Shown: piece by piece, positions 9,024-17,956 of the stretch | Position numbering within the stretch: the first letter of the stretch is position 1 | How the letters are laid out: each line of letters starts with the position of its first letter | Assembly: GCA_002686945.1 (NCBI GenBank) | Contig: NYYZ01000018.1 | Coordinates: 1 to 48,837 of the forward strand | From: Planctomycetota bacterium | Lineage (GTDB): Bacteria; Planctomycetota; UBA1135; GCA-002686595 | Direction of reading: 5' to 3' | Length of the DNA: 48,837 nt | The notes under the pieces: model-generated | What the model saw: the letters and a program-made list of their open reading frames with translations, nothing else | What the model was told of the DNA's origin: nothing | The model's database searches: none | Program-made: the position numbers and the translations under genes

Positions 9024-10103
9024 TCACACCGAGCCCAACAATCCCAGCACAGCCGCAAGGACCTGCTGCCCGGAAATCGCTTTCCAACAACCCAGGGTGC
9101 TCTCCCCTGACTGGGAGCAGTGTTCCAGGTGACATGGCCCACAGGGCATGAGCCCCACCAGGGCGGTTTCTGGAGGGCCCGGGAGGGCTGAGTGGCGTGG
9201 ATCCGTTGGACCAAACAAGGTCACGCAGGACGCCCCTGCCGCGCGCAAAAGGTGCCTGCCCCCCCCGTCGGGGGTCACCGCCACCGAGGCCATGGCACCG
9301 AGAGCACCCAGAAGGGGCAGGTCCGGAGGTGGGTCGGACAAGACCCGAGGCGGACAGGCGTCTCCCGGGGAGGCCATTGCGAGGGCCTTGAGATAGTCCT
9401 GCAGCCGGAGCTCTTCCCCCGGGCCAGCCACCCCCAGGCAGGGAAGGCCACGGTGCCACAGGTTCCGAGCAATGTCTGCTGCCAGGGCAACTGGCAGTCC
9501 CTTGGTGGAGCCCGTACGCCCCCCCAGGTTGACCAGCACCCAGGGCTCGGCGGGATCCAGGCCCTGGTCCTCAAGCGCCGCCGCGGCGCGCTTGAGCTGG
9601 GCCTCAGCAGGGATCAAGCGCGGCCTGGGATCCTGAACCAGCCCTGCGGGGCGCCCGGGCAGAAGGGCCAGCAACTCGGCAGCTGTGGACCCAAAGGGCC
9701 GCGGAGATCGGCGGGATCCCCGCAGGCGCCTGATCTGGGAAAGCGGCGCCCGTCCGCGCTCCCGGACCGGAGCCACGCCTCCGTTGAGCAGAGCCCAGCG
9801 ACCTCCCCCGTTCAAACCAAGGCGCGCTCCAATCCCCGCGCACCAGGCCTGACTCACGGAGCGCAACGACCCATCGAGCAAGAGTGCCTGATCGTGCCCT
9901 CGCCAGGCGGAATCGCTCAAGGAACGAAGGCTGACCAATATGCGCGCCCGGGGGGCGGTCTCGGTCAACAGACCATGCCAGGACTTCGGAGCCACCAGGG
10001 TCAGGCTCGACCCCAAAGTCCTCTCAGCCTGCTCGATCACAGGCAGGCACATGACCACATCACCCAGCCAGTTGGGCAGGCGAATCAAGAGACGGCACGT
10101 CAC
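9024..10103 (-). CDS. GT9 family ADP-heptose:LPS heptosyltransferase-like
   Basis: A 359-residue GT-B glycosyltransferase of family 9. The N-terminus LLIRLPNWLGDVVMCLPVI carries the conserved Gly-Asp whose aspartate is the proposed catalytic base in WaaC/WaaF. The C-terminal half has the donor-binding region (TPDGGGRHLLRAAG and LFGPTDPRHSALPG). The likely role is transfer of heptose to lipid A-core on the cytoplasmic face of the inner membrane, closest to WaaF-type proteins. It starts with GTG and overlaps the upstream kinase-GT9 gene by GTGA at 10100-10103, so the two are coupled. The C-terminal stretch after about residue 320 is Cys-rich (MPCGPCHLEHC), also seen in WaaF-like proteins. Confidence 0.9.
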   Translation of the reverse strand: MTCRLLIRLPNWLGDVVMCLPVIEQAERTLGSSLTLVAPKSWHGLLTETAPRARILVSLRSLSDSAWRGHDQALLLDGSLRSVSQAWCAGIGARLGLNGGGRWALLNGGVAPVRERGRAPLSQIRRLRGSRRSPRPFGSTAAELLALLPGRPAGLVQDPRPRLIPAEAQLKRAAAALEDQGLDPAEPWVLVNLGGRTGSTKGLPVALAADIARNLWHRGLPCLGVAGPGEELRLQDYLKALAMASPGDACPPRVLSDPPPDLPLLGALGAMASVAVTPDGGGRHLLRAAGASCVTLFGPTDPRHSALPGPPETALVGLMPCGPCHLEHCSQSGESTLGCWKAISGQQVLAAVLGLLGSV

Positions 10104-12088
10104 GCCCCGACCCCATCTGCCATCTCAATCCACTCCCGCGCCGCCTGCAACACGGGAGCCACAGGAAGTTCGGTCAAACACCTCTGGTGCCCTAGGGGAC
10201 AGGTTCGCTCCAGGCAGGGCGCACAATCCAACCCCTCCAACCGCACAACGGTGCAAGACTCCAGAGAGGTGGCCGTCAACTCCGGGAAGTTCGGGCCCAT
10301 GACCGACACGCAAGGAGTGTCCAAGGCAGCGGCAATCCAGCGGGGCCCCGAATCTCCCACAAGCAACAGTTCGGCGCGCTCGACCAGGGCCATCAAACCA
10401 GCGAGGCCCAAGGGCTCGGGAAGAGCCGAGACCCCTGGCCCCGCCAGATCCACGACCTCAGCAATCAACTCCTCTTCACCGGGGCCGCCCACCACCACCG
10501 CTCGGCAGTCCGGATCTTCGAGCAAGCCGGCGAGAGTCTCTGCAAAGCACTTCGTGGGCCAGAGCTTGCCCGCTCCCTTAGCAGCGCCGGGGGAGCAGAG
10601 CACCAGGCGCTGACCCCGTCCAATTCCCAGTTCCTCCAGAGCGCGGGCCGCATTGTCCCGCGCCTCGGAAGACACGCCCAGACGCGGGTGCAGATCCTTG
10701 ACAACCAACCCCGCCAGACCAGCCACATCACGCTGCAGATGGGCGCTGGGCACGGGCAGTCGCCGACCGCCCCGGGTCGGTGGCACCAGGGCATGGGTCA
10801 GAAGAGGTCCACGGCCCCCTACTGCCAGCCCAATGATCGCCGGGATGCCCGCGCGACGGGCCGCCCAGGCGGAAGAAAAGGAGTGGTTCAACAGCAGAAC
10901 CGCATCCGGGCCGAGGCTCTGCATCAGGCCCCGCTCTTCCTGGGCAGACCCCCGCGAAACCACCTCGAGCCCGGGAAAGGGACCGCCATCCAGGAGCGGC
11001 GCGAGCCCCGACTTGACCAGAGCGGTCACGCGACTCCAGCGGGGCGAGGCACAGGCCTCAACGATGATCGGGGTAGCCATCACCAGACCCCCTACCCAGT
11101 TGGGCAGGCGCAGCAACAGGTGCCCAGGACGGGGGGCGCCCTCTCCATGCACCGGAATGTGCCTGGCCATGCGTGTGCGGCGGCGGGCAATGATACGCTG
11201 CAAGCGCCGAGTGCTGATGCGATCCGGACGGCCCACCTGCTCGCACCAGGCGCGCCAGAACATGACCCTTGCCCGGGGCGAGACTCCAGGCGGCGTGGAG
11301 TGCAGCAGAGCGCTCAAGTCCTTGATCTGGCGCCGACCAATCACCAAGGGCAGAGTCTCGCTGCGGTGCCTGGCACGGCCCAGATCGATCAGCACGAGAC
11401 GCTGGTCGGATTCCTCGGGCCGCACGAGGAAATGCTCCAAGTAGAGGTCCCTATGAGTCCAACCCGCCCCGTGCAAGCGGCCCACCAACAGACCGAGGTC
11501 TCGAGCAAAGGCCTCCTGCTCCGGGAGTGTGCAGAGGGCCAGAACCTCTGCCAGGGTGCGCCCACCTGGGATTTCCTCCAGCAAGAGGGCACTGCGGTCT
11601 TGTCCCGTGGCAACCGCCAAAGGCTTGGGAACAGGGATTCCCAGTGACTCCAGACTCTCCAGCACCATGGCTTCCTGCTGGGCCGCAGCCCGGGCCTCGC
11701 CGCTGGAAAGCCTGCCCCCCGGCCCAAACCACTTCTGGATCAAACCGGGAACTGGAGATGTGGTGATTCTTCCAGGCAGCTTGCGAATCCAAGGACCTCC
11801 GGGCTCCCGCAGGAGACCTGCTGCCAACCCAGAATCTCCAACATCAAAACCCTCCAAACCCACAAGCTGAGCCCGTGGGCCGATAATTCTCAAGGCAGAT
11901 TCAACGGGATCGGGGCTGGACAAGGCACCATGGAACCCCAAAGCACCGCCGAATTGCCAGCATCTGTTGAGCGTTCCATTTTGATCACCAGGGAAATTCT
12001 CCCTAGGATGCTTCCGACCGGACCCCTCAGATGACACCAATATAAGGGGGGAGGACTCGGCAGCGCCTCTGTCCAGCCCAGCCCCCAA
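10100..12088 (-). CDS. Fusion: LPS core kinase (WaaP/KdkA-like) + GT9 heptosyltransferase-like domain
   Basis: A protein of up to 662 residues with two parts. Residues about 95-310 are a WaaP/KdkA-like LPS kinase: HRDLY at 212-216 (catalytic Asp) and [11 protein letters not shown] (about 231-241, metal-binding Asp). Residues about 322-662 are a GT9 domain starting [19 protein letters not shown]. Where normal members have Gly-Asp, this has Gly333-Gly334, so the proposed catalytic Asp is missing; the later H of DSGPxH is Trp in GDSGPRW. The kinase half probably phosphorylates core heptose or Kdo, while the GT9 half may be inactive or altered. The start is uncertain: ATG at 12088 leaves 40 bp to the divergent gdh gene, while an in-frame TTG at 11893 leaves room for a promoter. 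Confidence 0.85.
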   Translation of the reverse strand: MGAGLDRGAAESSPLILVSSEGSGRKHPRENFPGDQNGTLNRCWQFGGALGFHGALSSPDPVESALRIIGPRAQLVGLEGFDVGDSGLAAGLLREPGGPWIRKLPGRITTSPVPGLIQKWFGPGGRLSSGEARAAAQQEAMVLESLESLGIPVPKPLAVATGQDRSALLLEEIPGGRTLAEVLALCTLPEQEAFARDLGLLVGRLHGAGWTHRDLYLEHFLVRPEESDQRLVLIDLGRARHRSETLPLVIGRRQIKDLSALLHSTPPGVSPRARVMFWRAWCEQVGRPDRISTRRLQRIIARRRTRMARHIPVHGEGAPRPGHLLLRLPNWVGGLVMATPIIVEACASPRWSRVTALVKSGLAPLLDGGPFPGLEVVSRGSAQEERGLMQSLGPDAVLLLNHSFSSAWAARRAGIPAIIGLAVGGRGPLLTHALVPPTRGGRRLPVPSAHLQRDVAGLAGLVVKDLHPRLGVSSEARDNAARALEELGIGRGQRLVLCSPGAAKGAGKLWPTKCFAETLAGLLEDPDCRAVVVGGPGEEELIAEVVDLAGPGVSALPEPLGLAGLMALVERAELLLVGDSGPRWIAAALDTPCVSVMGPNFPELTATSLESCTVVRLEGLDCAPCLERTCPLGHQRCLTELPVAPVLQAAREWIEMADGVGA
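11981..12009 (+). promoter_or_regulatory. Possible sigma-70 promoter for the gdh pair
   Basis: TTGATC (11981-11986) and TAGGAT (12004-12009) are separated by 17 bases, each matching the sigma-70 consensus at four of six positions, about 120 bases before the gdh start. It would lie inside the kinase-GT9 reading frame if that gene starts at 12088. Pattern match only. Confidence 0.25.
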
Positions 12089-12128
12089 CCCATCATCCCA
12101 TCAGCGGACCAACCAGCCGGACCCAACC

Positions 12129-13412
12129 ATGTCTTCCGGAGCCAGCCTTTCTGACGCCCAATTGCAGGACGAATACAACCCGTTCTTGTCCATGGCCCGA
12201 GGCTTTGACGAAGCCGCTGATATTCTCGCTCTCGATGAAGGCCTGCGCGAAGTTCTGCGCCAGCCCGAAAGGGAGCTGAAGGTCGCCCTGCCGATCCTGA
12301 TGGATGACGGTACGGTGAAGGTCTTCACAGGCTACCGCGTACAGCACAACTTCTTGCGCGGCCCGTGCAAAGGCGGCATCCGTTTTTCCCCGGATGTGAA
12401 TCTGGATGAGGTGCGCGCCCTCTCCGCTTGGATGACCTGGAAGTGCTCGGTGGTCAACCTCCCTTTCGGTGGAGCCAAAGGTGGCGTAATCTGCGACCCC
12501 CGTGAACTCTCACTAGGAGAACTGGAACGACTGACCCGACGCTACACCGTGGCGATCATGGACATCCTGGGTCCAGATCGAGATGTCCCCGCACCGGACA
12601 TGAACACAGGCGAGCAGACCATGGCTTGGATCATGGACACGTACTCCATGCATGTACGGCGCACGACCACCGCGATCGTCACAGGCAAACCATTGGCCCT
12701 GGGCGGCAGTCGTGGACGCAGAGAAGCCACCGGGCGCGGAGTGATGATCGCTGCCAATCAAGCGTTGCAACTAGTTGGTGGACGCCCCGAAGACACACGC
12801 GTGATCGTGCAGGGCGCGGGCAATGTGGGAGGCGTGGGTGCCCTCCTGATGCATCGCGAGGGCTACAAGGTCACCAGCATCTCCGACATGTACGGTGCCA
12901 TCCACAACGAAAAGGGCCTCGACATGCCCGCAGTGATGGCCTGGATGCGCGACCAGGGACGCTTGACAGGGTTCCCGGACGCAGCGGCAGTTTCACACGA
13001 AGACCAGTTAGAGCTCGACTGTGATCTCTTGATCCCCGCCGCCACGGAAAATCAGATCACATCCCAGAATGCGGATCACATCAAGGCCAGCCTGATTGTC
13101 GAGGGGGCCAACGGCCCCACCACGGCAGCCGCGTCGAGCATGCTGCACGACCGGGGCGTAGTCATCGTGCCGGACATTCTGGCCAATGCGGGCGGCGTGA
13201 CGGTTTCCTACTTTGAGTGGGTCCAGGACCGAATGGGCTACTTCTGGACCGAAGAGATCGTCAACTCGCGCCTGGAACAGATCATGATCGATGCCTTCAG
13301 CGAGGTTGCCTCCACGGCGGAAAAGCACAAGGTTTCCCTGCGCACGGCAGCCTACATCCTGGCCATCGACCGGGTAGCCTCGGTCTATCGCCTGCGAGGA
13401 GTCTTCGCATGA
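12129..13412 (+). CDS. gdhA: Glutamate dehydrogenase (Glu/Leu/Phe/Val family), catalytic
   Basis: A 427-residue hexameric-type GDH that interconverts glutamate and 2-oxoglutarate plus ammonia. The active-site lysines are present: Lys81 in GPCKGGIRF (substrate binding) and Lys117 in PFGGAKGGV (catalytic), plus MTWK and the PDMNTGE aspartate. The dinucleotide-binding motif is VQGAGNVGG (about 222-230). Length and motifs fit the bacterial NAD-type 420-residue class; cofactor preference cannot be read with certainty. It is coupled by ATGA (13409-13412) to a second paralog that lacks two of these lysines, suggesting a catalytic plus regulatory pair. The upstream gene is divergent. Confidence 0.93.
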   Translation: MSSGASLSDAQLQDEYNPFLSMARGFDEAADILALDEGLREVLRQPERELKVALPILMDDGTVKVFTGYRVQHNFLRGPCKGGIRFSPDVNLDEVRALSAWMTWKCSVVNLPFGGAKGGVICDPRELSLGELERLTRRYTVAIMDILGPDRDVPAPDMNTGEQTMAWIMDTYSMHVRRTTTAIVTGKPLALGGSRGRREATGRGVMIAANQALQLVGGRPEDTRVIVQGAGNVGGVGALLMHREGYKVTSISDMYGAIHNEKGLDMPAVMAWMRDQGRLTGFPDAAAVSHEDQLELDCDLLIPAATENQITSQNADHIKASLIVEGANGPTTAAASSMLHDRGVVIVPDILANAGGVTVSYFEWVQDRMGYFWTEEIVNSRLEQIMIDAFSEVASTAEKHKVSLRTAAYILAIDRVASVYRLRGVFA

Positions 13413-14710
13413 CCACGAAGCGCACGGAGCGATGGGGCACCATGCCCCGCACTCCCCTGCTTGACGACGAGTCACCCTTCAAGACCATGATGAGTACCTT
13501 TGACGAGGCTGCTCTCACCATGGGACTCTCGGACAATGAATACCGGGTGCTGCGCAAGGCAGACAAGGAGATCTCGGTGGCAGTACCAGTGCGACTCAGC
13601 GGGGGTCAGCTGGAGATCTTCGATGGTTTCCGCATTCAGCACAATGCAGGACTGGGCCCCTTCATCGGCCCCCTACGCATCGAGCCGGACCTCAAGCTCG
13701 ACGAGTTGCGCGCCCTGGCGGGCTGGATGACCTGGAAGTGTGCCCTTCTGGGGGTGCCCTTTGGCGGCGCCTGCGGTGGTCTGCGCCTGGACCCAAGCAC
13801 GCTCTCCAATGACGAACTGGAGAGCGCTGTACGGCGTTATGCAGCCACATTGATCGCGGACATCGGCCCCGAAAGGGACGTCTTTACGCCGGACATCTAT
13901 GCAGACGAGAGGGTCATGGCCTGGTTGATGGACACCATCAGCAGCCACGAGCGCGCCACCGTCGCCTCAGCAGTGACCGGCAAGCCCCTCGCTCTGGGAG
14001 GCAGCGCAGGATCCCGAAACGCGGTAGCGGAGGGCCTGCGTGCTGTGATTCGCCTGGCGCTGGCGCACTTCGGCATGCCACGCAAGGGTCTCAAGGTCAA
14101 TGTGCAGGGAGCTGGAGTGGTGGGCGGAACCCTGGCTCGCATGCTGTACGAGGATGGCTTCACCATCACTGGTCTGGCGGATGTGACTGGAGGCCTCTTC
14201 AATGACGAAGGGCTCGACATTCCCGCCGCTATTGCCTGGCGCGACAAACACGGAGACCTGGGCGAGTGGCCCGGCAAGGCGGATCAGATTGACCGGGACG
14301 AGTTCGTCACCTTGCCGTGTGATCTGCTGGTGCCCTGCGCCGTGGCCAATGCGGTTCACTCGGGCAACGCAGTAAGAGTCGAAGCAAAGATGATCGTCGA
14401 AGGAGCCCACGGCCCACTCAGCCCCCGAGCCGACCGAATCCTGGCCCAGCGCAATATCAAGATCATTCCAGACATCCTGGCCAACGGCGGCGGCGTAGTG
14501 CTCTCCTATTTTGAGTGGGTCCAGAGCCGCACTGGCCTGGGCTGGGTGGAACAGGTCGTGGACAAACGACTCGGACGGTTCATGCGCGAAGCCTGGGATG
14601 CGGTCCTGGCGGTCAGTGCGGAGTTCGACTGCAGCTTGCGCAAGGCCTCCCACATCTATGCAGTGCGTCAGGTAGCCGAGGCGGATCACCAGCGCGGGAT
14701 CTACGCCTGA
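13409..14710 (+). CDS. Active-site-depleted glutamate dehydrogenase paralog
   Basis: A 433-residue full-length GDH-fold protein, clearly homologous to its upstream neighbour. It lacks two active-site lysines: the GPCKGG segment reads GPFIGP (Ile86) and PFGGAKGG reads PFGGACGG (Cys122). The catalytic-Asp motif is partly kept (TPDIYADE) and the nucleotide-binding GxGxxG is intact (VQGAGVVGG). Loss of catalytic residues with fold and reading frame retained points to a non-catalytic, probably regulatory subunit, as known for the GdhA/GdhB hetero-oligomer of Thermus thermophilus. A different substrate is the alternative. The start at 13409 is set by the ATGA overlap and by alignment with the paralog; the open frame runs further upstream, inside gdhA. 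Its 3' end overlaps the convergent TauE gene by 10 bases. Confidence 0.9.
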   Translation: MTTKRTERWGTMPRTPLLDDESPFKTMMSTFDEAALTMGLSDNEYRVLRKADKEISVAVPVRLSGGQLEIFDGFRIQHNAGLGPFIGPLRIEPDLKLDELRALAGWMTWKCALLGVPFGGACGGLRLDPSTLSNDELESAVRRYAATLIADIGPERDVFTPDIYADERVMAWLMDTISSHERATVASAVTGKPLALGGSAGSRNAVAEGLRAVIRLALAHFGMPRKGLKVNVQGAGVVGGTLARMLYEDGFTITGLADVTGGLFNDEGLDIPAAIAWRDKHGDLGEWPGKADQIDRDEFVTLPCDLLVPCAVANAVHSGNAVRVEAKMIVEGAHGPLSPRADRILAQRNIKIIPDILANGGGVVLSYFEWVQSRTGLGWVEQVVDKRLGRFMREAWDAVLAVSAEFDCSLRKASHIYAVRQVAEADHQRGIYA

Positions 14711-15480
14711 GCGAGTGCGTCACGGCCAAAGCGCAAGGCGCTGACGATCAGTATCAGGCCCAGAAAGATCTGTCCCACCGTCCCTGACATGGGCAGATGC
14801 GCCAGCTGCACTCCGATCGAGGCGCCGATGAGAGCGCCGAACCCTAGAGGCAGGCCCCGGGAAAAATCCACTGTACCAGCACTGTTATGCATCCACAGTG
14901 CGCGCAAGGAAGTGAAGGTGGCAATCGCCAGACTCAAAGAACGGGCTCCCGCAAAGCCCACCTCCGGTACCAGAAGCAGGCAGCCCGGGACCAGGATCAA
15001 CCCTCCGCCGATACCCAGCACGGGCACGACCAGGCCGGCGCCTAGACCCAGGCACAAGATGCTCAGGTATGCAGTCTTGGAAATCTCAGTCGCAGCCTCG
15101 GTCGAGACGGCGCCGGAGTCAAAAAACATGCGCAGGCCAAAGATCACGAAAGTCAAAGCAAAGAGCCCCTTGAGCTGACGCTCGGGAAGCGCCCTGGAAA
15201 TGCGCATGCCGAACTGAGCCGCGAGCAGCGCCCCGGGAATTCCCGTCAGGGCCAGACTCCAGCGCAGGGCGGAATCTGGTGAGATACTCTCTGCAATCGT
15301 CGCAGAAAGCGCAGTGCAAAATACCAATACCAAGGAGGTGGAGACTGACCTGGGAAGAGGCACCTTGAAGCCGTAGTGCTGCAGGGGCGTGGCGAAAAGG
15401 CCCCCACCTATGCCGCAAACCGCACCGAGAGCTCCGATCACGATCCCGCTGGAGCCAAAAACCAGTTGGTGCCTGGTCAA
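14701..15480 (-). CDS. TauE/SafE family (DUF81) membrane permease
   Basis: A 259-residue membrane protein with about eight hydrophobic segments and the family's two internally repeated glycine-rich motifs, ALGAVCGIGGGLFATPLL-like (about 15-33) and VVPVLGIGGGLILVPGCLL (about 150-170). Family members are sulfite, sulfoacetate or other organic-anion exporters; the substrate here is unknown. The start is taken as TTG at 15480, which forms a TTGA overlap with the hldE stop and gives the usual family length. The longer open frame upstream (to 15597) lies inside hldE and has no family resemblance. It is the last gene of the lipid A/heptose operon and overlaps the convergent gdh paralog by 10 bases. 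Confidence 0.85.
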   Translation of the reverse strand: MTRHQLVFGSSGIVIGALGAVCGIGGGLFATPLQHYGFKVPLPRSVSTSLVLVFCTALSATIAESISPDSALRWSLALTGIPGALLAAQFGMRISRALPERQLKGLFALTFVIFGLRMFFDSGAVSTEAATEISKTAYLSILCLGLGAGLVVPVLGIGGGLILVPGCLLLVPEVGFAGARSLSLAIATFTSLRALWMHNSAGTVDFSRGLPLGFGALIGASIGVQLAHLPMSGTVGQIFLGLILIVSALRFGRDALAQA

Positions 15481-16985
15481 TCCCCCGAGCCCTCTGTCAC
15501 CCCTTCTCCCCGGGCCGCGCGCTCTAACACAGAACTGGTGGACTGCCCCGCAAGCAAACTGGCCAACACCACCCGGCCCCCGTGATCTTCCACCCACTCC
15601 TGGCCCACCACGCCCTTGTCGCGCCAGTCTTCGCCCTTGACCAGGACCGCTGGGGTGACCGACTCGATCAAGTCCTTGGGCGTGTCCTCATCAAAGGCCA
15701 CCACCCCATCCACCACTTCCAACGCGGCCAAAACCTCCATGCGGTCATCGAGGGAGTTGATCGGACGGGACGAGCCCTTCAGGCGCCGCACACTGGCGTC
15801 GGAATTGATCCCCACCAGGAGCAAGTCCCCCTGGCGGCGGGCAAAGCGCAGGTACTCCACATGACCCCGGTGCAAGATGTCAAAGCAGCCGTTGGTGAAA
15901 ACAATGCTGCGGCCTTCCCGACGCCAGGACTCCAGGCGCTTTGCCAGAGCGGGGCTGTCCGCCAAGATCTTGCCCTCGCCCCCGGGGTCGCGGTCTTCCA
16001 ATCGACTGCGCAACTCATCTGGGGTCACTGCGTGGGTGCCTAGCCGTGCCACCACGATGCCCGCCGCTTGATTGGCAAGACCCACGGCAGAGGGCAGGGA
16101 CAGGCCGGACGCCAGGTGCAGGGCCAGGTGCGCGACCACTGTGTCTCCTGCACCGGTCACATCGTAAACCTGCCGCGCTTCCGCTTGCACATGTCCATCT
16201 GTTCCGTCCTGATGCCGATGATAGATACCGTCGGCGGAAAGGGTGATCACCACCGCGTCCAGCTCGTTGTTCTCGATCAGGTCCGCCGCCCCCGCTCGCA
16301 CCGCATCCAGATCCGGCAGTTCACTGCCAAGCGCCTCATGAGCTTCCTGCCGATTGGGGGTGACCAGGGTGGCACCCCGATAGCGCGTCCAATCGGAACC
16401 CTTGGGATCCACCAAGCATGGAATCCCCTGGGCTCGCGCCGCTTGAATCAAGGCCTGACTGACCTCCTGAGTCAAGACGCCCTTGCCATAGTCCGACAGG
16501 ATCAAGGCATCGCTCTCGGCCAGGGCTGTCTCCGCCGCAGCCAGGAGGCTCTTGGCCATCTCCTCATCGAGGGGCCGCGCATCCTCTCGATCCACCCGCA
16601 GCATCTGCTGCACGCCTGAGAGGAAACGGGTCTTTTCAATGGTGGGCCGCGAGGGATCCGCCAGGACGCCCGTCGCATCAATTTTGAGTTGCCCCAGAAG
16701 CCCTCGCACCTGGTCCTCAAGGCCATCCTTGCCTACCGCCGCCACCATGCGCACCTCGGCGCCCATGGTGGACAGGTTCGCCGCCACGTTGCCCACTCCG
16801 CCGAGGCGCAACTCTTCGCGCTGGGCGGCCAGCACGGGGATCGGAGCCTCCGGGGAAATGCGGCTGACTGCGCCAACCAGGTAGCGGTCGAGGATCAGAT
16901 CCCCCACCACGCAGATGCGCGGGCTGCCGAGTTCCTCCAAATGCTTGCGCAGAGCAGGCAGGTCAAGGTCTTGAGGTTTGCTCAT
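15477..16985 (-). CDS. hldE: Bifunctional heptose 7-phosphate kinase/heptose 1-phosphate adenylyltransferase
   Basis: A 502-residue bifunctional enzyme of ADP-heptose synthesis for LPS core. The N-terminal PfkB-type kinase (about 20-330) has RLGGVGNVAANL and the anion-hole/catalytic-base motif DVTGAGDT (about 279-286). The C-terminal nucleotidyltransferase (about 360-490) has FTNGCFDILHRGHVEYL with the HxGH signature and the later VLVKGEDW. Length and domain order match HldE (RfaE). It starts by an ATGA overlap with the upstream deoxyhypusine-synthase-like gene and ends by TTGA with the TauE-like gene. Its product would feed the GT9 heptosyltransferases at 9-12 kb and 34.6-35.7 kb. Confidence 0.96.
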   Translation of the reverse strand: MSKPQDLDLPALRKHLEELGSPRICVVGDLILDRYLVGAVSRISPEAPIPVLAAQREELRLGGVGNVAANLSTMGAEVRMVAAVGKDGLEDQVRGLLGQLKIDATGVLADPSRPTIEKTRFLSGVQQMLRVDREDARPLDEEMAKSLLAAAETALAESDALILSDYGKGVLTQEVSQALIQAARAQGIPCLVDPKGSDWTRYRGATLVTPNRQEAHEALGSELPDLDAVRAGAADLIENNELDAVVITLSADGIYHRHQDGTDGHVQAEARQVYDVTGAGDTVVAHLALHLASGLSLPSAVGLANQAAGIVVARLGTHAVTPDELRSRLEDRDPGGEGKILADSPALAKRLESWRREGRSIVFTNGCFDILHRGHVEYLRFARRQGDLLLVGINSDASVRRLKGSSRPINSLDDRMEVLAALEVVDGVVAFDEDTPKDLIESVTPAVLVKGEDWRDKGVVGQEWVEDHGGRVVLASLLAGQSTSSVLERAARGEGVTEGSGD

Positions 16986-17956
16986 GAGTTCGCTCCCTCA
17001 TCATCCATAGCCGAAATGACCGCCATTCGCAACAAGGGCAAGAGCAACTCGTGCTGACCGATCAAGCTCAGACCCTCCCCTGGGGGCCGACGCACCACAT
17101 TGGTCTCCGCTCGGTACTGCCGAATCATGTCGAGGTTCGCGGTCACCATGTTGTCCAAGTTCTTCCCCAAGTTGATTGCCACGCTGACCGCCTTCAAGAA
17201 AATCTCCGGCAGGATCACCGCACAGCCCACATTGACCCAGACTCCGCCGTTCATATCCGCGACGCGCCCGCACACATGTTGAAAGTCCGCCATCGCCGCA
17301 GCGCCCAGGTCCGCCCCATCGCAATCGGGATGCATGTGCACAATGTCCGCGCCAATAGCCGGATGACAGGTCACCCCAAGGCCCAGCCGCACCGCTTCCG
17401 CGGGCACGGAGAACTCCACATGGGGAGCCTTGACATCGAGCAGTTCCCTTCCCAGTGCCCGACCAAAGCCCAGGACCTCGCCCTCGGGGGGATGGGCTCC
17501 GCGCTTGGCTGCCCGAGCCATGGCCTGACCAGTCTCCTCTGCAAAGCCGAACTTCCCCGCTGGCAATTGCGTGTCGACATTTTCAGAGGTGCGCCCCACG
17601 GTGGCCAGCTCGAAATCATGGATCGCCCCTGCGGAGTTCAACACCACATCAGTGATTACCCCCCGACGCATGAGGTCGATAATCAAAGGCGCCAGCCCCA
17701 CCTTGAGCACATGGGCGCCCATGGCAAAAACCACCGGGCGATTGGCCCGACGCGCGGTCACAATCGCCGCGACCAACTTCTTGAAGGCCGTGCCCGCATA
17801 GATGTCCGGCAGGGAGTCCACGAAATCGCCAAACCCCTGTAAGGGATCAGGGACAGAACAAAAATCCTCGATACCCACCAGGCTCGGACGCTGGGCCAGG
17901 GGTTCAAGACATACCTCGCGCATGGGAGGAAAGGGATGGGAATCGGCACCGTTCAT
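16982..17956 (-). CDS. Deoxyhypusine synthase-like (DS fold) protein in heptose operon
   Basis: A 324-residue Rossmann-like protein. The stretch VVFAMGAHVLKVGLAPLIIDLM (broken here, about 75-96) followed by GVITDVVLNSAGAIHDFE resembles the NAD-binding core of deoxyhypusine synthases. The canonical catalytic-lysine segment of true enzymes (EAVSWGK) is not visible; FLKAVSVAINLGK (about 260-272) is the closest. Bacteria lack eIF5A, so true hypusination is unlikely. It sits between the acyltransferase and hldE with 4-base overlaps on both sides, so a role in lipid A/heptose metabolism, or a homospermidine-synthase-like reaction, is possible. Function is not established; the family assignment is from memory of motifs. 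Confidence 0.6.
   Translation of the reverse strand: MNGADSHPFPPMREVCLEPLAQRPSLVGIEDFCSVPDPLQGFGDFVDSLPDIYAGTAFKKLVAAIVTARRANRPVVFAMGAHVLKVGLAPLIIDLMRRGVITDVVLNSAGAIHDFELATVGRTSENVDTQLPAGKFGFAEETGQAMARAAKRGAHPPEGEVLGFGRALGRELLDVKAPHVEFSVPAEAVRLGLGVTCHPAIGADIVHMHPDCDGADLGAAAMADFQHVCGRVADMNGGVWVNVGCAVILPEIFLKAVSVAINLGKNLDNMVTANLDMIRQYRAETNVVRRPPGEGLSLIGQHELLLPLLRMAVISAMDDEGANS

Noticed and set aside
9192-10613. Plus-strand open frame of 473 codons
   Set aside because: Antisense to the two GT9 genes; low-complexity Gln/Pro/Arg composition.
13217-13408. Longer start for the second GDH
   Set aside because: It would lie inside the first gdh gene; the ATGA overlap start aligns with the paralog N-terminus.
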